DNA from: Gordonia sp. ABSL11-1
Lineage (GTDB): Bacteria > Actinomycetota > Actinomycetes > Mycobacteriales > Mycobacteriaceae
Direction: 5' to 3'
DNA length: 64,000 nucleotides
NCBI RefSeq assembly: GCF_030315685.1
Contig: NZ_JASXSI010000014.1
Coordinates: forward strand, 62,001 to 126,000
Part shown: one piece after another, positions 42,996 through 53,325 of the stretch
Numbering within the stretch: the stretch's first letter is position 1
Layout of the letters: each line of letters starts with the position of its first letter
Notes under the pieces: generated by a model
What the model was told of the DNA's origin: nothing
Database searches by the model: none
The model's input: the letters and a program-made list of their open reading frames with translations, nothing else
Program-made: the position numbers and the translations under genes

Positions 42996-43700
42996 ATGCT
43001 TCGTATCATCAATATCGGAACAGCAGCTCTCTTAGCTGTCACGCTCACGAACTGTTCATCAGGACCGGCGAGTGAGAAGGACCAGGTCCAGTCCTCCAGT
43101 TCGTCAGTGCAGCCGGGTCAGGAGTCGAATCTTAAGCTGAGAACCTCATGGGATGGGGGAGCGGCTAGAATCGACTCACCCGACTCCACATTCCTGCGCG
43201 CCGCATTTGAATCCGACTATCGGGTGTGGATCAGCGGTGATTTCGCTGAAGCTTTTCCTGGCTACAGACCAGCTCTTGATGACACGAGGATTCTGAGCAC
43301 CTACGACAGCGGTGGGGGGTATGACCTGGCATACTCCTACAGTCTTCGATTGCGGATTTCTCGCATCGATGCACAATCTGATGGTTCCGCTCTGGGACGT
43401 ATCTGCACGATGGAGCGATTGCGCCTCCCAAGTCCATCGAACAAGATCACCGAGTCAGGTCCTGGAATGGTGTTCATCCACTACGAGCGCGTCGGGGCTG
43501 TGCCTCCAGCACATCAACGCGGCCCAGCCGTGGTTCCCAGCGAGAACGTGTTCGGTGGCTGGAGGATCACAGAGATCGAACGTTCTTGGGAAAACGGTGA
43601 TCTGACCAAGCCCGACCCCCGCCAAGAGTGCGGACCGATGGACCCGCCACCAGCTTCAGGCCCTTCGCGTCCTGGTTGGCCAGCCCTCGCTGGCAACTAG
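42996..43700 (+). CDS. Lipoprotein linked to the type VII effector-like gene
   Basis: A 234-residue protein with an N-terminal hydrophobic segment ending in TLTNC; Asn before the Cys is unusual for a lipobox, so lipidation is likely but not certain. The mature part is soluble, with WDGGAARIDSPDS and a Pro-rich tail (GPMDPPPASGPSRPGWP). It starts 4 nt after the effector-like gene, so they are cotranscribed. In other type VII systems such genes encode immunity proteins or anchors. I do not recognise a domain. The next gene is convergent. Confidence 0.7.
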   Translation: MLRIINIGTAALLAVTLTNCSSGPASEKDQVQSSSSSVQPGQESNLKLRTSWDGGAARIDSPDSTFLRAAFESDYRVWISGDFAEAFPGYRPALDDTRILSTYDSGGGYDLAYSYSLRLRISRIDAQSDGSALGRICTMERLRLPSPSNKITESGPGMVFIHYERVGAVPPAHQRGPAVVPSENVFGGWRITEIERSWENGDLTKPDPRQECGPMDPPPASGPSRPGWPALAGN

Positions 43701-43764
43701 GGCGGCGTGACGCAGGTGGCAATCGCGCCCCGGCGTGAGCCGCCGTAACGCCGCGATCGTAGAG

Positions 43765-44247
43765 CTATGGAACCAGGACGTATGCACCCGTTCCGTTTCC
43801 CTGCGCCACCCGCGGAAGACCGACGGTGTACGGAATGACTGAGACGAGCGCCAGACCCGAGCCGGTCACGATGTCGCGAGTGACATTCTGCCCGGCCTTC
43901 GGCCCGAATGCAGCGAGGATCGGGGTCTGTTTCATGAAGCTGTTTCCGCTGGTCTGATTGATCACCAGCAGAACTCGACAACGCGGATTCCTCGTCCACG
44001 ACGAGCCGTCACCCGTGAACCCGTGCGAGGTGAGCGATACGCGAACCACGCCGCGTTTTCCCCTGGGCGCGAACATCTTCAGATTCACGGCGCCACGACA
44101 GTATGCGTGATCTCCGAAGGTGCCGAAATCCTCGCCGATGGTGGTGAACTTCGGAATCTGGGGTTCGGCTGACGACGAACCGGCGCCCGTCCACGTTATC
44201 GCGAGTGCAACAATCGATGTAAGAACGGTAGGCAGAGCCCGTTTCAT
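43765..44247 (-). CDS. Small secreted protein, paralogue A
   Basis: A 160-residue exported protein with a Sec signal peptide cut near SSSA-EPQIP. It shares the pattern AEPQ(I/L)P, FGTFGDHAYCRGAVN, KRGVVRVSLTSHGFTG and NPRCR with the genes at 45595 and 46170. Two cysteines, one in the CRGA and one in the NPxCR segment, are kept in all copies and probably form one disulfide. The mature part is beta-rich. No enzyme motif is seen. Confidence 0.82.
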   Translation of the reverse strand: MKRALPTVLTSIVALAITWTGAGSSSAEPQIPKFTTIGEDFGTFGDHAYCRGAVNLKMFAPRGKRGVVRVSLTSHGFTGDGSSWTRNPRCRVLLVINQTSGNSFMKQTPILAAFGPKAGQNVTRDIVTGSGLALVSVIPYTVGLPRVAQGNGTGAYVLVP

Positions 44248-44283
44248 AGTTTCTCCTCTACTTAGCGCAAACTTTCAGCGGAC

Positions 44284-45546
44284 CTAGCGGCCAGTTTCCT
44301 GTGGCCACGACACCTCACCGCCAGGCACCCCCGACTCGATCTGCCCACTCCGCTGCTTGGTCAAGGCGCGAGCCGAGTCCTCACCCTGCTTTGCTGCGCC
44401 GCCCAGGAGTCCATAGGGTGCGAGTGCCTGCTCGACACTCCACTGGGCTTTTCTGCCACCGACGTCGAGGGTGACATCACCTCGTTTGTTCACGATGTAC
44501 TCGACACCGGGCAGACCGGACTTGCGGGCATCGTGCGACGACAGCTTGTACTCGAACTGATTGCCATCCGGATTGGGGAGCGGGTTGCTTTTCGGAGCGT
44601 TCGGATTTCCTTGCTTCCACGGTTCGCGCGGGTCGGCACCTGGGTCCCCGGCGCCCAGTGCATAGGCGAGTGCTCCGCCCGCTGTTCCGCCGATTGCGGC
44701 CCCGAGGGCAGCGCCGGCAGCGCCAACTCCTACCGCACCTGCAGCGGCTCCAACTCCTGCACCGATCGCGACGCCCGGACCGACAAGTGCTCCGGTCCCG
44801 TAGGACATTCCGTAGCCAACCGCTGCGCCCACTCCGGTGCCGATGATGGCGCCGCCAACGCCGCCCAATACCGCGGCCGGAATCCCCAACGTGACCGCCC
44901 CCGCGGTCCCGCCCGTCATCACGCCGATGATCGTCGACGCCGCCTGCCGCGACGCCTCGTCCGCCGGCACACCCACCGAGATCAAGCCCTGCGCGATCTT
45001 GGCCTCACCGTAGGCCGACCAGGCGTTGACGGAGTTGACGTCCTTGTCGGACATGCCTTTCGGGATATCGGCGACGAAGTTGCCCACGCGGATCTTCTCC
45101 GGCGGAGGCGCGATCGGACGCACCGGGGCCGTCGGCTTCGGCGCCGACAGCGGCCGATTCGGCACCGGGTTGTAGGCATTGTCGTACGAGGGCGCGGTGT
45201 AGGAACCCGGCTCCACATACGGCTGATAGGGCGCCTCCTGCGGCGGACCCGGAATCGAACCCGGGCCGGGCGAATGGATCGGCGCGACCTCGGGTTCGGG
45301 CGTGGGTGTGGTGCCGCCCTGTTCCGGCGAACCCGGACTCGGCGTCGGACTCGTGCCGCCCTGCTGCGGGGCGGTGTCACTAGGACTCGTCCCACCCTGC
45401 TCGGGAACGGCATAGGCTGCGCCAGAACCGATACCGGCGGCGATGGATGCGGCAAGCGCCGCCGAGGTCATCGCCAGCCGCGCGGGTGTGCGGCGATCGG
45501 CAGCAGGTGCATTTCGATGGCGAGGACGTTGGGTGGGTTGAACCAT
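44284..45546 (-). CDS. Secreted glycine-zipper protein with EQGGT repeats
   Basis: A 420-residue exported protein. A signal-like hydrophobic segment lies near residues 27-46 after a basic leader. Three imperfect EQGGT(S/T)PTP-type repeats and a Pro-rich stretch follow (about 50-150). Residues about 200-305 form a long run of Gly-zipper sequence (GGVGGAIIGTGVGAAVGYG and GAGVGAAAGAVGVGAAGAAL), able to insert in or assemble on a membrane. The C-terminus is soluble. Family members in Gordonia have been labelled insoluble domain proteins. It lies between two of three paralogous secreted proteins, on the same strand. Confidence 0.8.
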   Translation of the reverse strand: MVQPTQRPRHRNAPAADRRTPARLAMTSAALAASIAAGIGSGAAYAVPEQGGTSPSDTAPQQGGTSPTPSPGSPEQGGTTPTPEPEVAPIHSPGPGSIPGPPQEAPYQPYVEPGSYTAPSYDNAYNPVPNRPLSAPKPTAPVRPIAPPPEKIRVGNFVADIPKGMSDKDVNSVNAWSAYGEAKIAQGLISVGVPADEASRQAASTIIGVMTGGTAGAVTLGIPAAVLGGVGGAIIGTGVGAAVGYGMSYGTGALVGPGVAIGAGVGAAAGAVGVGAAGAALGAAIGGTAGGALAYALGAGDPGADPREPWKQGNPNAPKSNPLPNPDGNQFEYKLSSHDARKSGLPGVEYIVNKRGDVTLDVGGRKAQWSVEQALAPYGLLGGAAKQGEDSARALTKQRSGQIESGVPGGEVSWPQETGR

Positions 45547-45594
45547 GTCTACGGGCTTTCGGTGGTAGATGATGAGCAGGCTGCGGAACCGGTT

Positions 45595-46077
45595 TCAGGG
45601 CACGATCATGTACATCCCTGTGCCGAACGACTTCGGCGTGCCCTTCCCTTGATTGAGCGGAGCAGTTCCGACACCGAGGTCGACTACCCCTGAGCCAGTG
45701 AATATCTCACGAACATACTTCTGGCCGGGGCGCGGCCCGAAGGAGACGGGAACGGAGACCCACTCGTAGGGTACGGCCGCACTGATCACGAAGTAGTTGA
45801 GGTTGAATCGGCAGTTCGGGTCACGCTTCCAACCGGGACCATTACCAGTGAAGCCGAACGAGGCGACCGTGAGTCGAACGACGCCACGTTTGTCCTTCGG
45901 GGCGACAGTGCCCAGGTTCAGCGAACCGCGGCAGAAGTCGTGGTCGCCGAAGGTGCCGATGTTCTCGGTGTACTGAACGATCCTCGGCAGCTGTGGTTCA
46001 GCGTGGGCAGAACCGCTATCCACAAACGCGAGCGCTCCCACAGTGAGCGCGCATACGAGCGCACAGATTCCTCGCAT
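45595..46077 (-). CDS. Small secreted protein, paralogue B
   Basis: A 160-residue exported protein, second copy of the three-member family. Signal peptide to about GSAHA, then EPQLPRIVQYTENIGTFGD. The conserved cysteines are in CRGSLN and DPNCR. The start is the ATG at 46077; another ATG six codons earlier is possible. It is closer to paralogue C in the KRDPNCRF and FGPRPGQK segments than to paralogue A. Confidence 0.82.
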   Translation of the reverse strand: MRGICALVCALTVGALAFVDSGSAHAEPQLPRIVQYTENIGTFGDHDFCRGSLNLGTVAPKDKRGVVRLTVASFGFTGNGPGWKRDPNCRFNLNYFVISAAVPYEWVSVPVSFGPRPGQKYVREIFTGSGVVDLGVGTAPLNQGKGTPKSFGTGMYMIVP

Positions 46078-46169
46078 ACTGATCACGACCCCCATAGTTT
46101 GTGTAGCTGTCAGAACGTTCCGCGGAACGTCGGGAACTGGTAACGGATGCGCTCCGCACTCGACCGTCG

Positions 46170-46658
46170 TCATGGCACGACGGCGAGAAACCCGCTGCCG
46201 CCGTAGGACTGCGGAACACGGACGGGCTGATTGATCGCGTATGTACCGACGCCGAACGAGCCGGGCCCGGACCCTGGGTGAAGTTCGCGCACGATCTTGC
46301 TGCCGGGGCGGGGACCGAACGACACCTTGGAGAAATGCTCGCGCCCCAGCGGGTACTTCGCGCTGATCTCGCTCATGTACAGGAGAAACCGGCAGTTGGG
46401 GTCGCGCTTCCACCCGGGCCCGTTGCCGGTGAAGCCGTACGAGGTCAGGCTGACTCGTATAACTCCGCGCTTTCCTTTGGGAGCGACGACTCCGACGTGG
46501 ACCGCGCCGCGACAGTAGTCGTGGTCACCCACTGTTCCGAAGTTTTCGCTGTACAGCGTGATCCGCGGCAACTGCGGCTCCGCCGCCACCCTCCCGGCCC
46601 CCAGTAGCGACAAACCAGCCGTCGCCATCACAACGAGCAGCACCACAAGCTTGCGCAT
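46170..46658 (-). CDS. Small secreted protein, paralogue C
   Basis: A 162-residue exported protein, first in transcription order of the family. The signal peptide ends near RVAA-EPQLP. It shares NFGTVGDHDYCRGAVH, TSYGFTGNGPGWKRDPNC and FGPRPGSK with paralogue B. The three genes and the glycine-zipper gene run in the same direction over 2.9 kb and probably form one or two transcripts. The 97-nt gap before the DUF1990 gene shows nothing notable. Confidence 0.82.
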   Translation of the reverse strand: MRKLVVLLVVMATAGLSLLGAGRVAAEPQLPRITLYSENFGTVGDHDYCRGAVHVGVVAPKGKRGVIRVSLTSYGFTGNGPGWKRDPNCRFLLYMSEISAKYPLGREHFSKVSFGPRPGSKIVRELHPGSGPGSFGVGTYAINQPVRVPQSYGGSGFLAVVP

Positions 46659-46755
46659 GAGAAATCGATCCCCCCACCGACGTCAACGACGGGAACAATC
46701 TACCTGGGTATGGTTCTGGTGCAGCGCTGTCGTTCGGCTGAACGACAGCTCCTGG

Positions 46756-47316
46756 TCACTGCTTCAGCGCACCCAGATACCGCCGCGTGACAACCTTCTG
46801 CGCCACCCGACCGATCGGTCCACCCGCCCGAGCGAGCAGGGTGTGCGGCCTCGAGAATGCCGTGACCGTGAAAGTGACTGTGCCGTCATGGTCTTGCCCG
46901 ACCAGGAACCGCTCCTCGCCACACTCGGGATGTCCGGGCAGGGTGCCGTAGGAGAAGCCGGCACGGCGGCCGTCGTCGAACACCTCGACCACGCGGACCG
47001 GTGCCCGGAGCCCGAGACGCCCGATTCCGATGGTCACGACGGCAACCGCACCGTCGACGACCCGCGGGTCGGAACTCGACACCCCGACACCCGCACCGAG
47101 TTGAACCCGCCACGTCAGGACGGATTCACGGGCGCGGTCGAAGCACGGACCTCCGGTGCCGAGGCGCACCGTCTGGCTCAGGTGGTGGTAGCCGGCGGGG
47201 AGTTGGCCGCCGGTCCCGCCGACCTCGGGATACGTGAGAGGGGCGGCCCGCAGACGTGCTGCGGTGTCGTCGTCGAGCGGACGCCATCGTCGACCCATGT
47301 CGCGATTCAACCCCAT
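46756..47316 (-). CDS. DUF1990-family protein
   Basis: A 186-residue soluble protein of the DUF1990 family, recognised by LTYPEVGGTGGQLPAGYHHL, FDRARESVLTWRVQLGAGV and CGEERFLV. The function is unknown. An alternative ATG six codons in (47298) would leave a short palindrome (CCATTC-N5-GAATGG at 47313-47329) outside the gene, so the start is open. It is divergent from the lipase gene. Confidence 0.85.
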   Translation of the reverse strand: MGLNRDMGRRWRPLDDDTAARLRAAPLTYPEVGGTGGQLPAGYHHLSQTVRLGTGGPCFDRARESVLTWRVQLGAGVGVSSSDPRVVDGAVAVVTIGIGRLGLRAPVRVVEVFDDGRRAGFSYGTLPGHPECGEERFLVGQDHDGTVTFTVTAFSRPHTLLARAGGPIGRVAQKVVTRRYLGALKQ

Positions 47317-47409
47317 TCGACCGGAATGGTCACCCCGGCCTGGTCGTTGAAACCAACGTGGACGAGCCGGATGCGGCTCCGGCCTGGAATCCTGGAATCG
47401 AGGTGCAGA

Positions 47410-48705
47410 ATGACCGCACAGCTGGAGACACCGATTGACGCAGTCGACAGCGACCTGATCCTTCCTGCGGACGACCCCTTCTACGACGCACCGGACACCC
47501 TCGACTCGTTGCGTCCCGGCGAGATCATCCGCACCCGCCAGGTGGAGCTCAAGGACTACTGGGCATCACAGCACCGCAGCCGAGCGTGGCAACTCCTGTA
47601 TCGATCGTCGGACTTGAACGGCGTACCCGACGTGGCGACGACCACGCTGGTGCTTCCACGAAAGCGCGCTCCCAAGAGCACCTTTCAGCTGCTGTCGTTC
47701 CAATGCGCGATCGATGCGGTCACCTCGCAGTGTTTCCCGTCGTACGCGCTTCGCAAGGGGGCCGACTCGGCGCGCACCATCGCGCCGTTCGAGTTCCTCG
47801 TGGTACGACGCGCCCTTGCCAAGGGATGGGCGGTGTCCATTCCGGACCATGAGGGCATGCTGGGGGCCTGGGGAGCGCCGCGCGAACCGGGCTTCCACAC
47901 CCTCGACGGCATCCGCGCGGCCTTCGCGTTCGACGACCTCGACGTCGCCGACGACACACCCGTCGGACTATGGGGCTACTCGGGTGGCGGAATGGCGACC
48001 TCATGGGCAGCCGAGATGGCCCCGCAGTATGCCCCCGAACTCAACCTCATCGGCGCGGTCCTCGGATCACCCGTCGGCGACATGGCGTCGGCGCTGATGC
48101 GGCTCAACGGCGGCCTGCACGCCGGCCTCCCGATCATGGCGATCGCCGGGCTGCGGCGTGTGTATCCACAGCTCGACAGGGTGATCGACGATCACGCGAC
48201 GGATGCCGGCCGTCGACAACTCGATGAGATAGCCGCCCTGCCCACGCTCGACGCGATCCGTCGATTCCGGCACCACGACATCGACGACTTCCTCGATCTC
48301 CCGCTCGCCGACGTCTTGGCCCAACCCGAGATCGTCGAGATGATGGACGACCTGCAACTCGGCAGCCATGCGCCCACCATCCCTTTGCTGGTGGTGCAGG
48401 CGGTGCACGACGAAGTGATCAGCGCCGACGACGTCGACGGACAGGTCGCGCGGTATCGCGATCGCGGTGTGCCGGTGACGTATGTGCGCGATCAGCTCAG
48501 CGAGCACTACTTGCTGTTGCCATTGTCGGGCCCGTTGGCGGTGTCGTGGCTGTCGCACCGGCTCGAGGGCCGGCCGGCGCGCGACCACACGGTCACCGCG
48601 GTCGCGGGACAGCGTGGGCCGCGGTGGGCGAAGCGGCTGGTCAGCGTGCGCACCGATGTGAGCGAGACGTCTGCCGACGACGGAGGCGAGCACTCGGCGG
48701 CGTGA
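47410..48705 (+). CDS. Secretory-lipase-family alpha/beta hydrolase
   Basis: A 431-residue member of the secretory lipase (LIP) family of alpha/beta hydrolases. The nucleophile elbow is GYSGGG (near residue 190), with the acid and His expected in VVQAVHDEVIS and SEHYLLLP. The oxyanion-side segment IPDHEGMLGAWG is typical. No signal peptide is seen in the chosen start (ATG after GGTGCAGA), although many relatives are exported. It would cleave fatty-acyl esters. The frame is open further upstream, but that part is antisense to the DUF1990 gene. Confidence 0.88.
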   Translation: MTAQLETPIDAVDSDLILPADDPFYDAPDTLDSLRPGEIIRTRQVELKDYWASQHRSRAWQLLYRSSDLNGVPDVATTTLVLPRKRAPKSTFQLLSFQCAIDAVTSQCFPSYALRKGADSARTIAPFEFLVVRRALAKGWAVSIPDHEGMLGAWGAPREPGFHTLDGIRAAFAFDDLDVADDTPVGLWGYSGGGMATSWAAEMAPQYAPELNLIGAVLGSPVGDMASALMRLNGGLHAGLPIMAIAGLRRVYPQLDRVIDDHATDAGRRQLDEIAALPTLDAIRRFRHHDIDDFLDLPLADVLAQPEIVEMMDDLQLGSHAPTIPLLVVQAVHDEVISADDVDGQVARYRDRGVPVTYVRDQLSEHYLLLPLSGPLAVSWLSHRLEGRPARDHTVTAVAGQRGPRWAKRLVSVRTDVSETSADDGGEHSAA

Positions 48706-48813
48706 CACCGTGCCATCGATCGGAAACCGCGCGACGGGTGCGGCCTGACCGCCGGTCACTCTTCCGGCACACCGATTGGCCGGAGTCACCCGAGTAGGGA
48801 CTACCCCGGCAAC

Positions 48814-48832
48814 TTAGGCCGCACTAACCTGA
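48814..48832 (+). promoter_or_regulatory. IdeR/DtxR-type iron box upstream of irtA
   Basis: TTAGGCCGCACTAACCTGA matches 13 of 19 positions of the mycobacterial IdeR consensus, with both outer parts (TTAGG and CTAACCT) intact. It lies about 100 bp before the irtA start, so iron should repress the operon. Confidence 0.75.
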
Positions 48833-48933
48833 TGTCGAACCAGGGGTGGCTTCGGTCCCGCGCGTCGGACGAGCGCGAACGTGTGTCGGTCAGGCACCGC
48901 GAAGCCACTCCGGAGCGAGACCGGAGGGTGCAG

Positions 48934-51561
48934 ATGGCTGGACGGGGATTCACCGGCGCGGTGATGCGCGCATACGGTGCGATCGACCACGTGGCGACGA
49001 GGACCGGGTCGGTGCAACTCACCGATCATTGTGTGCGGGTGCGGTTTCATTCGGACACCTTGTTCGACGACCTCGTGTTCGGGCCGACGAGCTGGATTCG
49101 GGCGTGGTTCCCGGATGACAAGGGCAAAGAGTTCCAACGCGGCTACACCTTCGCCGAGGCCGATCCGGAGACAGGCGATTTCGCCATCGACTTCGTTCTG
49201 CACCAACCAGCCGGTCCCGCGTCACAGTGGGCCAAGGAAACCGACGTTGGCGCATCCATCGAGATGACCTCGATGAGTTCGTCACCGTTCGAGATTCCCG
49301 ACGAGAACCGTCCGGCGGGGTACCTGCTGATCGGTGACTCGGCCTCCCTCCCAGCCATCCGCACGATCATCGGCATCGTCCCCGACGACCTGCCCATCGA
49401 GTTGTATCTCGAAGAACACGATGTGCTCGACCGGGACCTGCCGCTCGCCGAGCATCCACGGCTGCGGATCCACTGGGTGAAACGGGCCGACGCCTCGTCG
49501 GTCGCCGCAGCTCTGGAGACGCGCGACTGGTCCAACTGGTACGCCTGGCTGGGACCGGAGTCGGCGTCGCTCAAAGAACTACGCAAGCGGATCAAGGAGT
49601 TCGGCTTCCCCAAGTCGGAGATCCATGCGCAGGCCTACTGGGTGCAGGGCAAAGCGATGGGCAAAGAGCGCGATCCCGACGCCGAAACCGCCGCGCCGGA
49701 GGTCGAGACGATCGAGCCGGAGATCGTCGCCGACGAACCCGAGGCGATGATTGCAGCGAGCACCACCGGCGACCTCCCGACGCAGGGCACCTGGCGCGCT
49801 GCCGGCGCCGGCCGATTGCTGGGACCACTGAAAGGCACACTCATTGCCGGTGGCGTATTGCAGGCCATCGTCACGCTGATTCAGCTGGCCCCATATCTGC
49901 TGCTGGTCGAACTCGGGCGACGTCTCCTCGGCGGCGCCGACTCGTCGGAACTCTGGCTCGTGGGCATCGTCGCCGTCGTGTTGCTGGGACTCGGCACCAT
50001 CCTGGAGTCGGCGCTGCTGATCTGGCTGCATGCCGTCGACGGTTCGTTCTCCCGTGACCTGCGACAACGACTGTTGACCAAGCTGTCTCACCTCCCGCTG
50101 GGGTGGTTCACCGACCGCAATGCGGGCAGTATCAAGACCCTCGTCCAGGACAACACGCTGTCCTTGCACTACCTGGTGACACATGCGGTGCCCGACGCGG
50201 TGGCGGCCGTGGTGGCACCGGTCGCGGTGCTCGTGTACCTCTTCGTCGTCGACTGGCGTATCGCGTTGTTCCTGCTCATCCCGGTGCTTGCCTACATCGT
50301 GACGCTGGCGCGGATGATGGTGGTGTCGGGGCCCAAGATTCCGCTGGCCCAAACCTGGGCCGAACGAATGAACGGGGAAGCCGCCGCCTATCTGGAAGCG
50401 CAGCCGGTGATACGGACGTTCGGCGGGGTGATGTCGTCGCGGTTCCGCCACAACCTCGACGGCTACCTCTCGTTCCTCAACAACTGGCAGCGTCCGTTCA
50501 TCACAGCCAAGACCGTGATGGACCTGATGACGCGGCCCACCACCTTCCTGTGGCTGATCGCGGTGGTCGGCACCTTCTTCGTGGTGTGGGGATGGGCGGA
50601 ACCCGTCGACCTGCTGCCATTCCTCCTGTTGGGCACCACCTTCGGGGCCCGACTGCTCGGAATCAGCTACGGCCTGCAGAGCCTCAAGACGGGCATGATC
50701 GCGGCCCGCGACATCCAGGAGACCATCGATGCCACAGAGCTGTCGACAGCGCCGATCGAGACCGTCGACGACGATGCCGGCGCGGTCGTATTCGATGACG
50801 TGACCTTCGGCTACCGGCCAGACACCCCAGTGCTCCGGGGCATATCACTACGGCTGGAACCGGGAACCGTGACCGCGCTTGTCGGTCCGTCCGGGTCCGG
50901 TAAGTCGACGCTTGCCGCGTTGCTCGCCAGATTCCACGACGTCGACTCCGGTGCGATCCGTATCGGAGGCCGTGACATTCGGTCGCTCGAGTCCGATGAG
51001 CTGTACCATCAGCTCGGATTCGTCTTGCAGCAGACCCAATTGGTGCATGGGACAGTGGCGGAGAACATTGCGCTCGCCGTCCCCGACGCCTCACGCGAAC
51101 GGATCGAGGCAGCGGCCCATTCCGCCAACATCCACGACCGGATCCAACGGATGCCGGGGGGCTACGACACGGTCCTCGGCCCCGATGCAGCGCTGTCCGG
51201 TGGCGAACGCCAACGCCTCGCCATCGCGCGTGCACTGCTCGCCGACGCCCCGGTGATCATCCTCGACGAGGCAACTGCTTTCGCCGATCCCGAGTCGGAG
51301 TATCTGGTGCAGCAGAGTCTGAGCCGTCTGGCCGCCGACCGAACAGTGTTGGTGATCGCGCACCGACTGCACACGGTTGTCGATGCCGACACCATCGTCG
51401 TGCTCGACGGCGGACGGATCGTCGAAGAAGGACGCCATAGCGACCTGGTCGAGCGCGGAGGTCGATACACGGCCCTGTGGGAATCACTGGAGCGGGATGT
51501 AGACGAGCAGCGGGTACCGGTAGGGGCCAAGCACAACGAGACGGCAGGAATCGACCGATGA
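48934..51561 (+). CDS. irtA: IrtA: mycobactin-type siderophore importer subunit with reductase domain
   Basis: An 875-residue fusion. The N-terminal siderophore-interaction (SIP/flavin reductase-like) domain covers about residues 10-245 ([27 protein letters not shown]). An ABC exporter-fold membrane domain of six helices follows (about 300-600), then an ATPase (about 630-860) with Walker [10 protein letters not shown], signature LSGGERQR and Walker B VIILDEAT. In mycobacteria IrtA with IrtB imports ferric carboxymycobactin and reduces the iron. The ATG has GGAGG six bases upstream. The gene is preceded by an iron box and overlaps irtB by 4 bp. No siderophore synthesis gene lies in the window. 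Confidence 0.95.
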   Translation: MAGRGFTGAVMRAYGAIDHVATRTGSVQLTDHCVRVRFHSDTLFDDLVFGPTSWIRAWFPDDKGKEFQRGYTFAEADPETGDFAIDFVLHQPAGPASQWAKETDVGASIEMTSMSSSPFEIPDENRPAGYLLIGDSASLPAIRTIIGIVPDDLPIELYLEEHDVLDRDLPLAEHPRLRIHWVKRADASSVAAALETRDWSNWYAWLGPESASLKELRKRIKEFGFPKSEIHAQAYWVQGKAMGKERDPDAETAAPEVETIEPEIVADEPEAMIAASTTGDLPTQGTWRAAGAGRLLGPLKGTLIAGGVLQAIVTLIQLAPYLLLVELGRRLLGGADSSELWLVGIVAVVLLGLGTILESALLIWLHAVDGSFSRDLRQRLLTKLSHLPLGWFTDRNAGSIKTLVQDNTLSLHYLVTHAVPDAVAAVVAPVAVLVYLFVVDWRIALFLLIPVLAYIVTLARMMVVSGPKIPLAQTWAERMNGEAAAYLEAQPVIRTFGGVMSSRFRHNLDGYLSFLNNWQRPFITAKTVMDLMTRPTTFLWLIAVVGTFFVVWGWAEPVDLLPFLLLGTTFGARLLGISYGLQSLKTGMIAARDIQETIDATELSTAPIETVDDDAGAVVFDDVTFGYRPDTPVLRGISLRLEPGTVTALVGPSGSGKSTLAALLARFHDVDSGAIRIGGRDIRSLESDELYHQLGFVLQQTQLVHGTVAENIALAVPDASRERIEAAAHSANIHDRIQRMPGGYDTVLGPDAALSGGERQRLAIARALLADAPVIILDEATAFADPESEYLVQQSLSRLAADRTVLVIAHRLHTVVDADTIVVLDGGRIVEEGRHSDLVERGGRYTALWESLERDVDEQRVPVGAKHNETAGIDR

Positions 51562-53309
51562 TCGCGATGATCCGTACTCTTCTCGCGCTACTGCCGTCTG
51601 AGTCCCGGCCCGCGATCAACCGGTTCTTCGGCTTCGCGATCCTGTCGGTTCTCCTGCGCGCCGTCGGCGTCGTGATGTTGGTGCCGCTGATCGCCGGCCT
51701 GGTCGACGGTGAACACGGCACCGCACTTCTGTGGCTCGCCGGATTGACTGTGGTCACGCTCATCGGCTGGCTGATCGACGCTGCGGCCTCCAAGGTGGGT
51801 TCGCTCCTGGGCTTCACGCTTCTCGACACCACGCAACATCGTGTGGCGGAGCGTCTTTCGCGTATTCAGCTGAGCTGGTTCACCGCCGCCAGTACCGCCA
51901 CCGCGCGCCAGGCGATCGCCGCCACCGGCCCCGACCTGGTCGGTGTGGTCGTGTATTTGCTGGTGCCGGTGGTCAATGCCGTGCTGTTGCCGGTGGCCAT
52001 CGGACTCGTGTTGCTCGGGGTGTCGTGGCAGCTCGCTGTGGTGGCGTTGGCCGGAGTGCCGCTGCTGCTCGGCGCCCTGGGGGCGACCGGCGCGATGACC
52101 CGCCGTGCCGATCGTGTTGCCGATGAGGCGAATTCGGAACTGACCGAGCGGATCGTCGAGTTCGCACGGACCCAGGAGGCGCTGCGGGTGGCGCGTCGGG
52201 TGGAGCCCGAGCGGAGCCTCGCGGGGGCGGCACTCGCCAGGCAACATGGTGCGACGACGCGACTGCTCGCGATGCAGGTTCCGGGGCAGGTGTTGTTCAG
52301 CATTGCCGGTCAGGTCGCGTTGTTCGCGCTAGCCGGCGTCACCGCATGGTTGACGGTGCGGGGTACGTTGTCGGTCGCGGAGGCGGTCGCGCTGATCGTC
52401 GTTGCGGTTCGGTATCTGGAACCCTTTGCTGCGCTGGGTGATCTGGCATCGGGGCTGGAGAATGCGCGCGCCGTGCTCGAGAAGATCCAGGCGGTGATCG
52501 ATGCGCCGGTCGATCCGAGTGGCGACGTGTCGCAACGGTTCCTGCTGGCTCCGCGCATCGAGTTCGAGAACGTCGGATTCGCTTACGGTGATTCTGACGA
52601 GCCGGTCCTCGACGGTGTGGATCTGGTGCTGGAAGCGGGGTCGACCACCGCGATCATCGGACCGTCGGGATCGGGCAAGAGCACGGTTCTCGGCCTGATT
52701 GCCGGCCTCTACACACCCACCACAGGTCGCATTCTGTTCGACGGGGTGGACGCGGTCACTCTCGACCATGACACCAGGCGCGCCCTGACGAGTGTGGTCT
52801 TTCAGCAGCCGTACCTCATCGAGGGCAGCATCATCGACAACGTCCTGGCGGGCGATCCGACCGCGTCACCGGAGCGAATCGAGGCCGCGACACGGTTGGC
52901 CCGAGTGGACGAGATCACCGGCCGACTGCCCGACGGTGCGGATTCTCGGGTGGGTGAGGCAGGTTCGGTGCTGTCGGGCGGTGAACGCCAACGGATCAGT
53001 ATCGCGCGTGCGCTGGTGAAGCCTGCGCCGGTGTTGTTGATCGACGAAGCGACCAGTGCGTTGGACAACGAGAACGAACGGGCCGTGGTGGATGCGCTGT
53101 CGGTTGACGTCACCGATCGCACCCGCGTGATCGTCGCGCATCGTCAGGCGGGGATTCGTCACGCGGACCGGGTGATCGTGCTCGAGGACGGCAAGGTCGT
53201 GGAGTCAGGGACTCGCGAGGAGTTGTTGGCCGCGGACGGACGTTTCGCCACGTTCTGGGACCGTCAGGACGCTTCGGCCCGCTGGAAGCTCACCGACGCC
53301 GAAGTCTGA
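51558..53309 (+). CDS. irtB: IrtB: partner subunit of the siderophore importer
   Basis: A 583-residue ABC protein with six membrane helices (about residues 20-300) and an ATPase (about 340-570): Walker [10 protein letters not shown], signature LSGGERQR, Walker [13 protein letters not shown]. It lacks the reductase domain and pairs with IrtA as a heterodimer at the inner membrane. The start ATG overlaps the irtA stop. A perfect hairpin terminator follows 17 nt after its stop. Confidence 0.95.
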   Translation: MIAMIRTLLALLPSESRPAINRFFGFAILSVLLRAVGVVMLVPLIAGLVDGEHGTALLWLAGLTVVTLIGWLIDAAASKVGSLLGFTLLDTTQHRVAERLSRIQLSWFTAASTATARQAIAATGPDLVGVVVYLLVPVVNAVLLPVAIGLVLLGVSWQLAVVALAGVPLLLGALGATGAMTRRADRVADEANSELTERIVEFARTQEALRVARRVEPERSLAGAALARQHGATTRLLAMQVPGQVLFSIAGQVALFALAGVTAWLTVRGTLSVAEAVALIVVAVRYLEPFAALGDLASGLENARAVLEKIQAVIDAPVDPSGDVSQRFLLAPRIEFENVGFAYGDSDEPVLDGVDLVLEAGSTTAIIGPSGSGKSTVLGLIAGLYTPTTGRILFDGVDAVTLDHDTRRALTSVVFQQPYLIEGSIIDNVLAGDPTASPERIEAATRLARVDEITGRLPDGADSRVGEAGSVLSGGERQRISIARALVKPAPVLLIDEATSALDNENERAVVDALSVDVTDRTRVIVAHRQAGIRHADRVIVLEDGKVVESGTREELLAADGRFATFWDRQDASARWKLTDAEV

Positions 53310-53325
53310 TGGAGACGCCGACACG

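Noticed and set aside
43702..43754. 11-bp arms with a 30-nt loop between convergent genes as a terminator
   Set aside because: The loop is long and one pair is missing; too weak to list as a terminator.
40283..46658. Prophage or integrated element
   Set aside because: GC is lower but there is no integrase, transposase, tRNA junction or terminal repeat.
47313..47329. CCATTC-N5-GAATGG palindrome as an operator of the DUF1990/lipase pair
   Set aside because: Arms are only 6 bp and it overlaps one possible DUF1990 start; mentioned only in the gene entry.
46558..47409. Upstream extension of the lipase frame
   Set aside because: It lies antisense to DUF1990 and to the secreted protein gene; lipase-like sequence starts only after 47410.
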